Below, piece after piece: positions 44,580 through 56,000 of a stretch of DNA of 64,000 bases (positions are counted from its first letter, which is position 1; each line of letters opens with the position of its first letter). The notes under the pieces were generated by a model, which saw only the letters and a program-made list of their open reading frames with translations, made no database searches and was not told the DNA's origin. The translations under genes were made by a program, and so were the position numbers. The DNA is from Clavulina sp. PMI_390 (taxonomy: Eukaryota > Basidiomycota > Agaricomycetes > Cantharellales > Hydnaceae): the NCBI GenBank assembly GCA_015039315.1, contig WIDE01000019.1, forward strand, positions 341,613-405,612, written 5' to 3'.

Positions 44580-45968
44580 ATGCAGCCTGGTGTTGGTTTC
44601 TTCAGCCACATTCGACAGTCTGAGGAGCTGAACGCTTATTCGTTCGAGTCGGACTCGAACACCACTCATCCTGAGGATGATTCACTGGAGGCTCGGGCGC
44701 ATATTACTGAAGAAGACGAATATATCAGCACACCTCCACAACACTCCAAAGGCCAAGAATGGTTGTTCTACACCTTCCTACCTCGAGTGATTGGCATGAT
44801 AACGGTAAGATCATAACCTAAACTTTTCACTCACATGAGAATATCAAATGACCTCTATTCATATCGCCATTTTTTCTAACAACAGGGGACAGCTGTCCTG
44901 TGGTCCACTGTCCAGCAACCCTTCCTATTGGTTCAGACGCGTCTCCAAAGTGAAATCCTTCACTCGCCTCGCCGATTCACAGGGCCTGTCGATTGCTTCC
45001 GCAAGTCCTGGAAGCTTAACGGCCTAGGTGGCCTGTACAAAGTGAGTGTCAAGCTCTTTCTACCTTGTCCGGTATTGCTGTGCTCCTGGTAGCTATAGGG
45101 CTGAGTGTATGTGTGATCCAGGGATATGCACCGTCCATGTTGTCGGCTACAATAGGCCCGCTCATCGCTCTGAGAGCATATTCAACCGTCCTCTATGATC
45201 TGGCACACATAAATCCCAAGCTCATTGACGAGGATGGAAAAGTTCCTTGGATATATAACAACGCCATAATGATAGGCGCACAAATCACCGCAACCTCCGC
45301 CATGTTAGTGCCCATCTTCAAAAATTCGTTTCCCTTAGTTAATTAGCTCTCTTCTTTATAGTACCCCACTAGAGCTACTGGCACGTCGCCGGCAGATTCA
45401 AGCTCTGCAACCACCTGCTATCGTCTCCACGGCACATTCACTTCCAACTCCGTCAGCGGCCCTCCCTGCTCCTTCAAAACCATCGTACCCTAGTGCATGG
45501 GGCATGGCTCGAACAATCTGGAAGCAAGAAGGCCTCCGTGGTCTATACCGTGGACATCATGCAACTATGCTACGTCAGGGGTTAGGGATACCTCTTGCCT
45601 TTGCAGTCAGCACCCCTATAGAAGGCATGCTCAAAGCAAGAGAGTTCTCATTCAGCCCCACTCCCTCTGAACGCAAGTTACATGCATGGGAGGATGCGAT
45701 TGCCGGTGCATCATATGGTCTCACATATGCCTGCGTCGCTCTGCCCTTTGACTGTGTCAAAACGGTCATGCAGACTGAGGGTATGATCCATCCAACGAGC
45801 TCTTCAATCCCTAGGACCTTCCGGCAGACGTTTGCGCAGGTGTACAAAACACAGGGAGTACGGGGTTTATATGTGGGCTTCAGCATGGTCGCTCCTGGGC
45901 TCGCGACGGTCATGGCTTTGGATTGGGTTATTGCTGGTGCTGTTGATCGAGCTGGTTTTTACGAATAA
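44580..45968 (+). CDS. Divergent mitochondrial carrier family protein (copy 2)
   Basis: Tandem paralogue of the gene at 42438. Exons 44580-44804, 44886-45041, 45122-45303 and 45362-45968 (225, 156, 182 and 607 nt) give 389 residues; the first three lengths equal those of copy 1. Signatures: repeat 1 QPFLLVQTRLQ (Asp replaced by Leu, Lys by Gln), repeat 2 TPLELLARRRQIQ, repeat 3 LPFDCVKTVMQ. The N-terminus MQPGVGFFSHIRQSEELNAY with ITEEDEYISTPPQHSKGQEW parallels copy 1. The body has GYAPSMLSATIGPLIALRAY and HATMLRQGLGIPLAFAVSTP. Both copies share the same loss at repeat 1, so that change predates their duplication. The transported substrate is unknown; location in the mitochondrial inner membrane is inferred. 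Confidence 0.8.
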
Positions 45969-46092
45969 TCCCACAGCCATTGGGGCTATGCACGGTTTTC
46001 CATCGCGCTAGGTTAGAAAATAGAGAAAACATGTAGAGAATGAGTAGATATATTTTCACACTATGATGCCCTAATGAAGAGACGCCCATGGA

Positions 46093-48031
46093 TTACTCAT
46101 CCTCCTCTTCCTCATCGTCGTCTCCCACGTCGTTCTCATCTTCTTCACCGGGCCCATCCTCTATCTCCTCATCATCAAGCTCCACATCCTCTTCGCGATC
46201 TTCTTGGTCCTCTCTTCCCCGCTTCATGCCAGCCACGTTCGTGACTTGTTCGCTAGATGAATCGGACCCTGCGAGAGTCATGCACGTCAACCTTGTCCCC
46301 TTCGTATCGTACTTTGCCACCGGTTCCAGCACCTTCACTTCCGAGGACGATGAGCTCGGAGAAGGGAGGGATGCAAGGTCATAGACATGAACGAAGCCGT
46401 CTGATGAGCACGTCGAAAGGACTATCGTCTTGAGTGGTTTTGACGAAGCAGAGGATGATGCACCGTGCCCAGGCAATGACGGCGGGTTAGGGAGAGCGAT
46501 CTCTAGCATGTCGAGGGCTTTCACACTACGGGCAGGAACAGGTGATAAGAAACTATAGCCAGATCGAGGAGACAGAGACAGACCGATTAGCATGCCCGAC
46601 GAGCTCAGCGACGATAACATATTCTTCTCTTGCTTGTGCTTCGACCTCCTCGCCTTCGATTTCGCCTCTTTCATCAGAGACGCTATTGGAAGGCTCTGCA
46701 GGCACTTTACTTGTTCGCTTGTAAACAGAAACCTTCTTGTCCTCTGCCGCGATAAAGAGGAGCTCATCTGCGCCTACTTCGTCGCTCTCGTCAGGATGCC
46801 GCCTGAAACGTACGTCTTGGATACGCGACGCGTGCTGTATCGACTGGATAAGCTTCATATCCTGTAAAGAATAAAGATAGCGAATTCGTAAATAATCAGT
46901 GTGCCTATCTCCTCGTAGTTTCATCAAGATACTGACCGTTGAATATACGTCCGCGGTATTCCCACTTGCAACGACAAATCTCTTCCCACCTGTCTCCCAT
47001 CTCACGACTTCCCCTTCCTTCCCCAGCATGGTTGATGCGCTAGGTTTTCCTCGCATGAGATCCCACATTCTCAGAGCCCTATCTTTCCCAACTGAGAGCG
47101 CGACTTTGCCGGACGGATGCACAGCGACGCAATTGACACGACCCTTATGACCTTTGAGGACTAGGAGAAGCTCCCAATCGCGTGTGTGGAAGAGAGCTAT
47201 GGTTCCGTCTTCTGAGGCGGATATAAGGTGTGTGCGCGTGGGGAACGCAAGGTGCGTTATTGAACCTATTGGAGGAAATAGTGTCAGTATATAGAATTCT
47301 GGCGCAGTGGAAGAAGCGAAAGGGGATGTACCTTGGTGTTGCATTAGTCCACCAACCTCTTTCTTTCTCTTGAGATCCCAGACCTTGATGATCTCGTCTG
47401 AGCTCCCCGTAGCAAGCCAGCGCCCTCCACTGGGGGCAGCAGCAACAGCTTTCACCGACGCTACATGGGCCGGGAAGATAAATACAGGTTTCAATGAAAG
47501 AGTTGGATACTCCGATGGCGAAGGTGCTGATGAGGTAGAAGGAGAAGACGGTGAAGGTAGAGCGAATGAATAGGTGCCTTCGATTCCGTACAGCAGTTTC
47601 TCATAAGAGCCGACCACAATCGTGAAGGCACGAGAGAGAGAATTTTGGGATGGAATGGATGGGGGTGTAGAAGAAGACGAAGCAGACTTTGCCTTTCGTG
47701 ATTTCACCTTGGGGGCAGCGATCGGTGCAGGTTCCTCGCCTAGAAGACGAACAGTTTTCTTTTGACGAGCAGCACCATTAGCACTGATTGCTTCATTTGA
47801 TTCTTTGGAGGCCGCATTGGAGCTATTGACACCTGCGAAGCTCACAGACTGCCTCCTCTCATTTTTTTGAGTTGGCCCAGATGACCTCGTATGCAGTGAT
47901 TTCTTCACAGAAATAGGTGATGAGGAGCTGCTAGAACCAACCCTAACTCTCTTTACCCCCTTTTGTTTGAAGAATGCACCTTTGGCAGGGAGGCCAGACT
48001 TTTTACTTGAGGATGGTGTAGGTCGGTTCAT
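46093..48031 (-). CDS. MAK11: MAK11/PAK1IP1-like WD40 ribosome assembly factor
   Basis: ATG at 48031; four exons joined across introns after LMQHQG, ADVYST and GHANR. Mak11 helps assemble the 60S subunit in the nucleolus. The N-terminus is basic and Ser-rich (nuclear-type). WD repeats follow: VVGSYEKLLYGIEG, HVASVKAVAAAPSGGRWLAT, GSSDEIIKVWDLKRKKEVGG, SITHLAFPTRTHLISASEDG, HKGRVNCVAVHPSGKVALSV and GKDRALRMWDLMRGK. RVKALDMLEI then leads into the last repeat (TIVLSTCSSDGFVHVYDL). The C-terminus is strongly acidic, ending in a Glu/Asp-rich stretch of about 40 residues. A Ser/Glu-rich insert lies between VSVYKR and YVIVAELVGH. The repeat order and the G-S-Y-E-K-L-L-Y-G opening are characteristic of Mak11. 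Confidence 0.85.
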
Positions 48032-49976
48032 TTGTTGACGTCGGGGAGCGTGGGAAGTTTAGTCGTCCCCGACTGAATAGGAGGGTTTTGTAGGTGCTGG
48101 GGTTTCGGCGTTCGGGAATAACAATAGTATTTTTCGGCGATACATGTAGTTTCTCACGACATACTCCTTGCATCGCTGATTGGCTGGAGAAATTTTGTGG
48201 AGCTGGAAAGTCCGCTGAACAACGTTCCTTCGGACGATTCGGACTCCTGCTTCAACGAAGTACAAGTCTGCAATACTAACGTCGCGCTGATTCAATGTGT
48301 ACGAGCAGGATTTGGCCAAATATTGCAACAGCAGCACTACAAAATGTAGTTTACATTACTCGCAAAACCCAAGGCTATCCACCAAAAGCAAAAGCCGTAA
48401 CTCACTGGTGGTGAAGCTTTGGTAACATAATGAGCATATCGGCGGTATATCCCCGTTACTGTATGAGCAACTGCCGAGCGATATTGTTAGGATCCTTTCT
48501 ATCGGCATCTAGGTCGTTTGACAAGTACTGCATGGAGACAACTCGATCTTAGCGTGAAGAGTGGATGAGGAAGTTTAATGCTCGGATCAAGTTCAGTAAG
48601 AGTCAATTCAGTGGCCTTAAAGTCTGAATGCTTCCTGCCCTTATGTGGTAAATTGAGCGGGTAGAAGATCGAGAAGGACGGCATTCATGCGGCGGTTGTG
48701 TCTCTGACATGCTGGTCGATTCCTTGCTCCAGATTGGTCAGAGTAGCTCCTTGGAGCTCCTTAAGATATCTAACAAATACGATTGATATAAATTTGATGA
48801 AGTGAAGTGGGACTCTTTGATAGCGAGAGATGGAGATGACGCTGCAATTTTGTGATCTATACATGTACAAAAAGTTGAGAGGCCAGAAACTTGAGGGGAA
48901 ATCAAGACGCCGGAGCATTATTTTGGGCATCAGAGGTTGAAAAGGTAAACGGGCATATGAGGCATGAGTTTGGTGCTGATCTCAGGTGGTTGGGAGACAG
49001 ACATCCAGTCGGGGACATGGCGCTTGCCGCCGCTACCGATGATAACTGCTCTCACAGTCGTCACAGGTTGCTCACTGAATCAACTGTACAATCACTTGAA
49101 GTCTTGCATCGGGACCTATACCATTATTAATGCTGGATGGATCAAAGCTACTGTGCTCCATTTACCAGACTGCCAGTACCACACTCTTGGAGGCTCTCTG
49201 ATTAGGTCCTTATCACATGGCGGCAGTCTGCCACATAGTCCCCGATGGAGACGCCTGAGCAACAACTACTGAAAGAGAAAGTATCCTGGCATCTCGGCCC
49301 ACTCTCCACTTGTCATCGACTATTGAATCGATCTGGTGCGACTCAGGTACAGTAAGAGATAGTACCTTGTCCCGTCGGGTACAGTTGACGCGCTGCATCT
49401 AAATCAAGACCTGCCGTTTGGTCAATTGGCGACATTGCGTGGAAGAATTGGGCCCATCATGAACGGAAATGACGCAACCATATACTCATTGGTGCCCACG
49501 TTGTTGCGCTCCAAGGCACCTCCTTGGCAGTAGTTGGATCACCATGAATAATTAGTCTTGGTCCAATTTGCTCGAGAACTGCTTTGTTACAATGTGGCGA
49601 GTAAGATGTACTAGCTTCTGCTTGAGATTTACGGGGACGCGCACAGAAGGGCAGATCCTCAATACGGATTCGGTGCCACCGAACATCGTTCAACCATTGC
49701 ACCAACTCGACCAACAAATGGCGACATCGTGAACTTCTTTCTGTGCACCATCGCGCGTGCAGTGGCGCGACTGCTAATGGTTTGCCGACTTCTGCAACTC
49801 AGTCATGTACCCACTCAATAACTGTATGCGCAGCTTCATGAAATGGTGAATATCTGTGCTGGATTAGTTGATCCTGTTATCATTACCCGTTCCTTGTTGC
49901 GGCTGCACGATAAAAGCGGGGTTTCTAAGACTTCATTCCGTATCTCCCTCCCCGAGCCCCCCCTCCACCTTGTACT
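48032..49976. other. Long intergenic region, no gene recognised
   Basis: About 1.9 kb. Both strands carry only short open frames without recognisable domains or coherent splicing. It includes the promoter of the MAK11-like gene (near 48032) and that of the permease (just before 49977, with a CT-rich tract). No tRNA-like B box or repeat was noticed. Confidence 0.45.
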
Positions 49977-52661
49977 ATGGTGGCTGAGATCGACAACGCT
50001 AAGCCAGCTTCGCCTGCGGCGACTTCTATCTCTTCAACTGAGAAACTTGACACCAATGTCGTCACTGTCGACAGCGAGACAGGAATAGACCCCGATTTCC
50101 TCCCTCGTTCTGGTCCACGGTCCCTCTTTGTTGACGGGATTAAGGTCCACGTTGATCCCAACGCTCCTGCTCTTGCTGAAGGCGATATCGAGGCGAGATG
50201 GAGTTGGCTTGACTTATTCAGGACGAAGAAAACGGTGGAGAACTGGAATGCCATTGCCACGCGCCCTTCGGTATATGATGATGTTATATTGAGACCCCAT
50301 TACCAGCCCATGTGAGTCGTGGACGATCATGCTCAGTATGGGGTCTTTGGCATCCGCTAACTAGCCTCCCGTTTTTCCATAGCCCTCAGTACGAGAACAT
50401 ACATCGCCTTGATCATAATGCTAGGTGGACATATGCAGAGGAGCGTCGAATCGTGCAGAAGGCTGACCTTCGGGTAATGCTTTGGGTCATTTGTACGTCT
50501 ATTCCGGCTGACCGGGATGAGAAGTTGGAAAGCTAACCCTCCTCTTCAGTTATGTTCGTCATGCCGAAACTGCTCGGTCTCCACTGTTCCATTTCGTAAA
50601 CTGACCAGGCGTTTGGTTACAGGTTCATGGCCCTCGATATTGACCGTGCCAACATCTCACAAGCCAACAGTACGAGTTTTCTGAAGGATCTTGGACTCAA
50701 CACGAACGACTTCAACCTCGGTGAGTTCGCCGAATGGCCACGATTTGAGAATGATTCGAGAAGTCTCACGATCATACCTTCCGACGTTATGTGCTCCAGG
50801 CAATTCGCTGGCCAAAGCTGGCTTTTTGATCGCTGAGCTCCCGTCCCAGTTGATCTCTAAGAAAATTGGCCCCGATCGGTTAGTGAGCTCTCTAAATCTG
50901 TCTTCGTGATGAGTAATTACTTACTTATATCATGGTGTCTCGTGGGTAATAGTTGGATTCCTGCTCAGATGTGCCTCTGGTCTATCGTCGCCGGCTCTCA
51001 GTTCTTCCTCAGTGGCCGAAGCAGTTTCCTCGCCACTCGCTTCTTAGTGGGACTGTGCCAGGGTGGCTTCATTCCTGACGTTATTCTCTACCTGTCATAC
51101 TATTACAAAAAGAGCGAGCTCTCGATGCGGCTGGCATTTTTCTTCACGTAAGTCCGGCTCGTCGCTCCTGCTGTCGCCCAAACACCCGCTGCGACCATTA
51201 TTGACTCCTCACACCTGTAGATGTAACTATAGTGTTTATATCTTCGCCGGGTTCCTCGCAATTGGGATCTTAAAAATGGACCGAATTGGTGGGCACGAAG
51301 GTATGTTTGGGGTTGTTGTCATCCCACCCACCAGCATCGACTCATAGTTTTGTCCTTCTCATTCAAATAGGCTGGCGCTGGCTCTTCCTAATTGAGGCTC
51401 TCTTCACATTTGTCGTTGGATTTATCACCTTCTTCATGCTACCTGCGTCTCCGACCCAGACAAAGACGTGGTTCCGTCCCAACGGATGGTTCACGGAGCG
51501 AGAAGAGATCATTATGACAAACCGAATTCTACGAGACGACCCTCAGAGTAAGCTTGATATATTCTAATTGTTTTCCGCGAGTTTTCTCTGCGTATACTGA
51601 TGCGTACCTTGTGCGCTCAGAGGGTCAGATGCATAACCGCCAAGCGATTTCCTGGACCATGTTGTGGGAATCTCTCACCGACTTTGACCTCTGGCCTCTT
51701 TACGCAGTAAGCAAGCTAAATTTCTATTCCCTTCTCTGTTGTGAGCTGATGGAGCTCCTGCCTTTTTTGCCGGCATTCCCGCTGGACTAACTTCTCACAA
51801 CAGATTGGTCTCGTCTTCCAGATCCCGCAGACACCCATTCAAGCCTACCTCACGCTCGCATATCGCCAGCTAGGCTTTGATACAGTTATGACTAATCTTC
51901 TCTCGATTCCGAACTATGCCCTCGGCATCGTCACGCTCCTCCTGCTCATTTCATTCTCAGAGGCTCTCAACGAGCGGTCATTTGTGGCCATGTCACAGAA
52001 TTTGTGGGTTTTACCTTGCCTAATTGCCTTGTATTGCCTGCCGGCACACGCTCCATGGAGCTACTTCGCAGTCTCGACGGTATTGCTCGGTGCTCCCTAT
52101 GCGCACGCATTGCTTGTGAGCTGGGTCTCGATGAATGCGGGGAGCGTGAGAAGCAGAACCGTTGGATCGTCGCTGGTAAGTTGCAATATACCATGACGGG
52201 TTCCTGGCGCTCATTTCCTAATTATAAATGCCTACCGACTGTAGTACAATATGTGCGTGCAGTTATCTGGGATCATCGCGGCATATATCTATCGAGCAGA
52301 TGATGCACCACTCTGTGAGTTTCTGATCGATTCTTACCCCACTATCATGATATTTCCCTGCATCTCTGAGCTTATATGATTGGCTATTTTAATTCACAGA
52401 CCGACGTGGCAACCGACAACTCATTGCTATCTGCTGCATGTGCATCGTCATGTTCCCTATGGTCAAGTCCTACTACATCTATCGTAACAAGCAGAAGAGA
52501 AAGGTTTGGGACGCCATGACCCGCGAGGTAAGGCTCCATATAATTGCAGATACCTACTAAGCATCTGACATTTTTTTCCCTCACATCAGCAACAATCTGA
52601 ATACCTTGACACGACTCGCGAATCTGGCAGCAAGCGTCTCGACTTCCAGTTCTTCCATTGA
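49977..52661 (+). CDS. Dal5/ACS-family MFS permease
   Basis: Anion:cation symporter type major facilitator with about 12 spans and a long cytosolic N-terminus. ATG at 49977; exon 1 ends at 50311. Ten or more short exons follow, ending [23 protein letters not shown] at 52661. Family marks: [11 protein letters not shown] then [20 protein letters not shown] (span 1, the D-R-x-N-[IV] block), [57 protein letters not shown], and [20 protein letters not shown] (span 7). Near the end come [17 protein letters not shown] and [18 protein letters not shown]. Relatives carry allantoate, nicotinate, pantothenate or biotin in fungi; the substrate cannot be chosen here. Exon boundaries in the middle are by eye. 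Confidence 0.8.
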
Positions 52662-53027
52662 TTGGGTTATCGATAACTTTTATTTTGTCCTTTCTCGCGT
52701 GCCTTTCTTAACGTCTGCCTCGTCTTTTTGTCCGTTGTGCTCCGCTTGTGCGCGTGCTCACACTGACTCACTGTTAGCCCAAGTTTTGTCTCGATGTACA
52801 ACGAAACGGAACGAAATGATATGATTTTCCTCATTGTTTGCCAAGAGTCAGCCAAAAAGTCCTTTTTATCAGTATACTATATGTAGTATGAGTGGTGTCC
52901 GGGCCACGCAGAGTCCTTGCGCGTCACTGCTATTGCAAATCCATCAGCCTGAGAAGCTTTTAGGCGCGGGCGCGTCTTCCTCCCCCCCAACCTCTACCAC
53001 CACCTGTTACGCGACTACGTCCTCGCA

Positions 53028-56000
53028 ATGGACACAGAACGGTTGCGCAAGATCGCGATCGAGCATTTCTACCACAACGAGACTCAAGTAAGTCGAGTGC
53101 GCATGTCTCAAAAGGTCTTTTGAGGCGCTGACCTTAGCCGCCGCACGTCGTCAAAGGCTGCACTCGCTTTAGACTGGTATATTCCGCTGCTATATCGACA
53201 CCAGAATATTCATAAAGATGATATACACGTAAGAGACCGCTTCGATCGTCAATACAGCACAAGCTGACGAGTTTGCCGTCGTGTAGTTCCGTGTCGACCT
53301 TCAGCCTGGTTATGGATGTGAGTGGCGCCTCAACACGCGCACAATCCGACTCACAGTTATTTCCAACGCTATAACATGGCGTTTTCCTCTAGTTGGGCAC
53401 ATTTTTTGTTTAGAAACCGAGTGTAGAAAGTGGATCCCCCTTGAAGCTGAGGACCGCGCCGTCCAAGGCGACGGTGGGCACGAACGAGGTACATTCCAAA
53501 CGCCACATCTACTCATTATGTATCAAAATGACTAAAAACACCTCTCGCTCGCTTTCTATAGGCTTCGGATCCTTCAAAGCCTACCAACAGCATGTCAAGG
53601 AAGACGCGCATGAGCGGTCGCGTAAAGCTCGTCTTGCCGTCTCTCAAGCTCGCAGTTACGGCGCCAACGCCACGCCTTCGAGCTCTACAGCTACGGCACG
53701 TCGTTTGACGCCATTTTTCCTGATCTGCTGTGCTTTACTGACTAGTTCCTCTCTGTAACACTTACCCTTTCGCACGCCAATGCTTCCCACGATTTCCAGT
53801 TCCAACGAGTTCCTGCTTCCGCTCAATCATCCGCCACCACATCTGCCGTGAAATCTCGTATACCCTTACTAGCATCCCTCGACTCTTTCAATGCCCTGGC
53901 TGTCTCGAATCGACCTATCCGTCGGGAGCCTGCTGGCGTTGCTGGACTTTCACGGGCCGCACGTATCATCCCCTCTGCTCCTGCTTCCATCAAACAGGAG
54001 CCGACTTCATTGTTTCAAGTCAAAGCCGAGTCTCCCGTTACTCCTCCATATCGCCCCAGAACGCCACTCCTGCAAGTTAAACGAGAGCCTGTCGACGGCC
54101 CTCTCAGCCCAGTACACAACACTCCACCGCGTGATCGTAAACCCTCTATCTCTTTGGCTGATCACGACGCTGCTCCCAAGTCACATCTTGGGTTCCCCGC
54201 GCGAGAGACGCCTCGTCAAGTCCATGCAGGGCAATCCCCGACGCCCACGGTCGCCCAAAGGCCGTTCGTCGCTCCCGCTGGCCTGGGATATCAGTTTCAT
54301 GCTGATTTCGGAGTGGATCCCGGAGCAGATATGGAATGGAATGTCATAAATGCTCTCAGTGGTGTTACCGGAACCGGCATTCCTTACGTTCCTGGCACGC
54401 TTCCCTTCGACCAGGACGATAGTTATCACAGCTCGATGTTGCCCTCTCGTCGTGGCTCTACTATTTCACGGTGAGTTCCAAGTCAGTCCAAGAGCAGTCG
54501 AATGCCATGATCTATGTTTGAACGTGTCATACTAGCGCAAACCTCCAAGAATTCATCAACGATTTGGCTGATTTCGAGGACAACTCGACTATTGAGCAGG
54601 GCCTCCAGAAGCTTGGGATTCCTGATTTGCAGACACCTTTGCCCGGGATGAAAACGACTTTGATGCCGCATCAGGTTTTAGGAGTATCGTGGATGAAGGA
54701 ACGAGAAGAATCTAAGTGAGCACGAATGGTTATACGAGAACGACCAGATAGAGGCTTTCGCTAAATAAATAATATATTGAATTAGGGATCGTGGTGGGAT
54801 TCTTGCGGACGAAATGGGTCTCGGAAAGTAAGTTGTTGGTTTTCGTTGGTGATGTACTCTTTCTCTGAGGTGGAGCTGATTCATTCTTCGCAGGACGTAA
54901 GTGTGTAGTCTCGGTTCTACAGGCTGCTCTGACTTGAATGACCTTGCTTCAAATGGGGCTATCAGCGTGCAAGCGTGAGTCCTCTTCATGCCAATGTTGG
55001 CGGCCATGTTAATTGATCTTCTGTCGTAACGACAGTATTGCCTTGATACTGAAGAATCGATCGAAGGATCGGAAGTGTAAAACAACCCTCATTCGTAAGC
55101 AACACTTATTTGCATCACTGTCAAATATCACCATCTCCCACTGACGTCAAAAACCTCTCCCGCAGTGGCTCCAAACGCTCTTCTCACCCAATGGGCCTCC
55201 GAGATTGAGCTCCATACCGACGGTCGTCTCAATATTCTTATCTATCACGGTGCGGCCAAGAAGAAACATACGACGACAAAATCTCTGGAGAAGTATGACG
55301 TCGTTATCACTACTTATATGACTGTTGCTTTGGAAAAGCCCACCGATTCGGAGGTTATGGAACGGCTCCATAAACGCAAGAAGAAGAACAAAAAAGACGA
55401 CTTCATCGCAAGCGACTCGGAGGCAGATAGCGAAGATGAGGAAGACTCAAAGAAGAAGAGGAAACAGGACGGTCCTTTGATTAATTTCCCGTGGTTTAGA
55501 GTGAGTCTTTTACCTAAAAAACGTTACCTCGACGTGCTGCTGATTAATTTCCGCAGATCATTCTCGATGAAGCCCAGAATATGTGCGTCGTTGACTAATC
55601 TTTGCGGACCTTGCGTAGTGGCCGATCCTCACAATTGTCTAGTCGTAATCACAAGACGAGAGCGAGCAAGGTGGTATGCGAGCTTGATGCGCAGTATCGC
55701 TGGGTACATGATATTCCTCTTTATTATTTTTTTAAATCGTATTGCTTACCACTACCCCCTCCCCCAGTGCCTTACGTTAGTCCCGAATCGCAGCCACGTC
55801 TGAGAGCTGAGAAAGTTAATGCGCTTATCCCATGACTTAGCGGAACTCCTATCACCAATGGCCTTCACGATACCTATGCTTTCTTTGTTTTCTTGCACAT
55901 TAGGCCGTGGTGCGACTGGACAGAATTCAGGGTTAGTTGTCTGTGCTCCTAGCGCAGGATGACTGCCGACTTAACTTCTTTTCGTTTTCAGGAAAAGATA

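Noticed and set aside
48032..49976. Possible tRNA or other RNA genes in the long intergenic region
   Set aside because: No A/B box pair with a foldable cloverleaf could be found by eye; a covariance-model search would be decisive.
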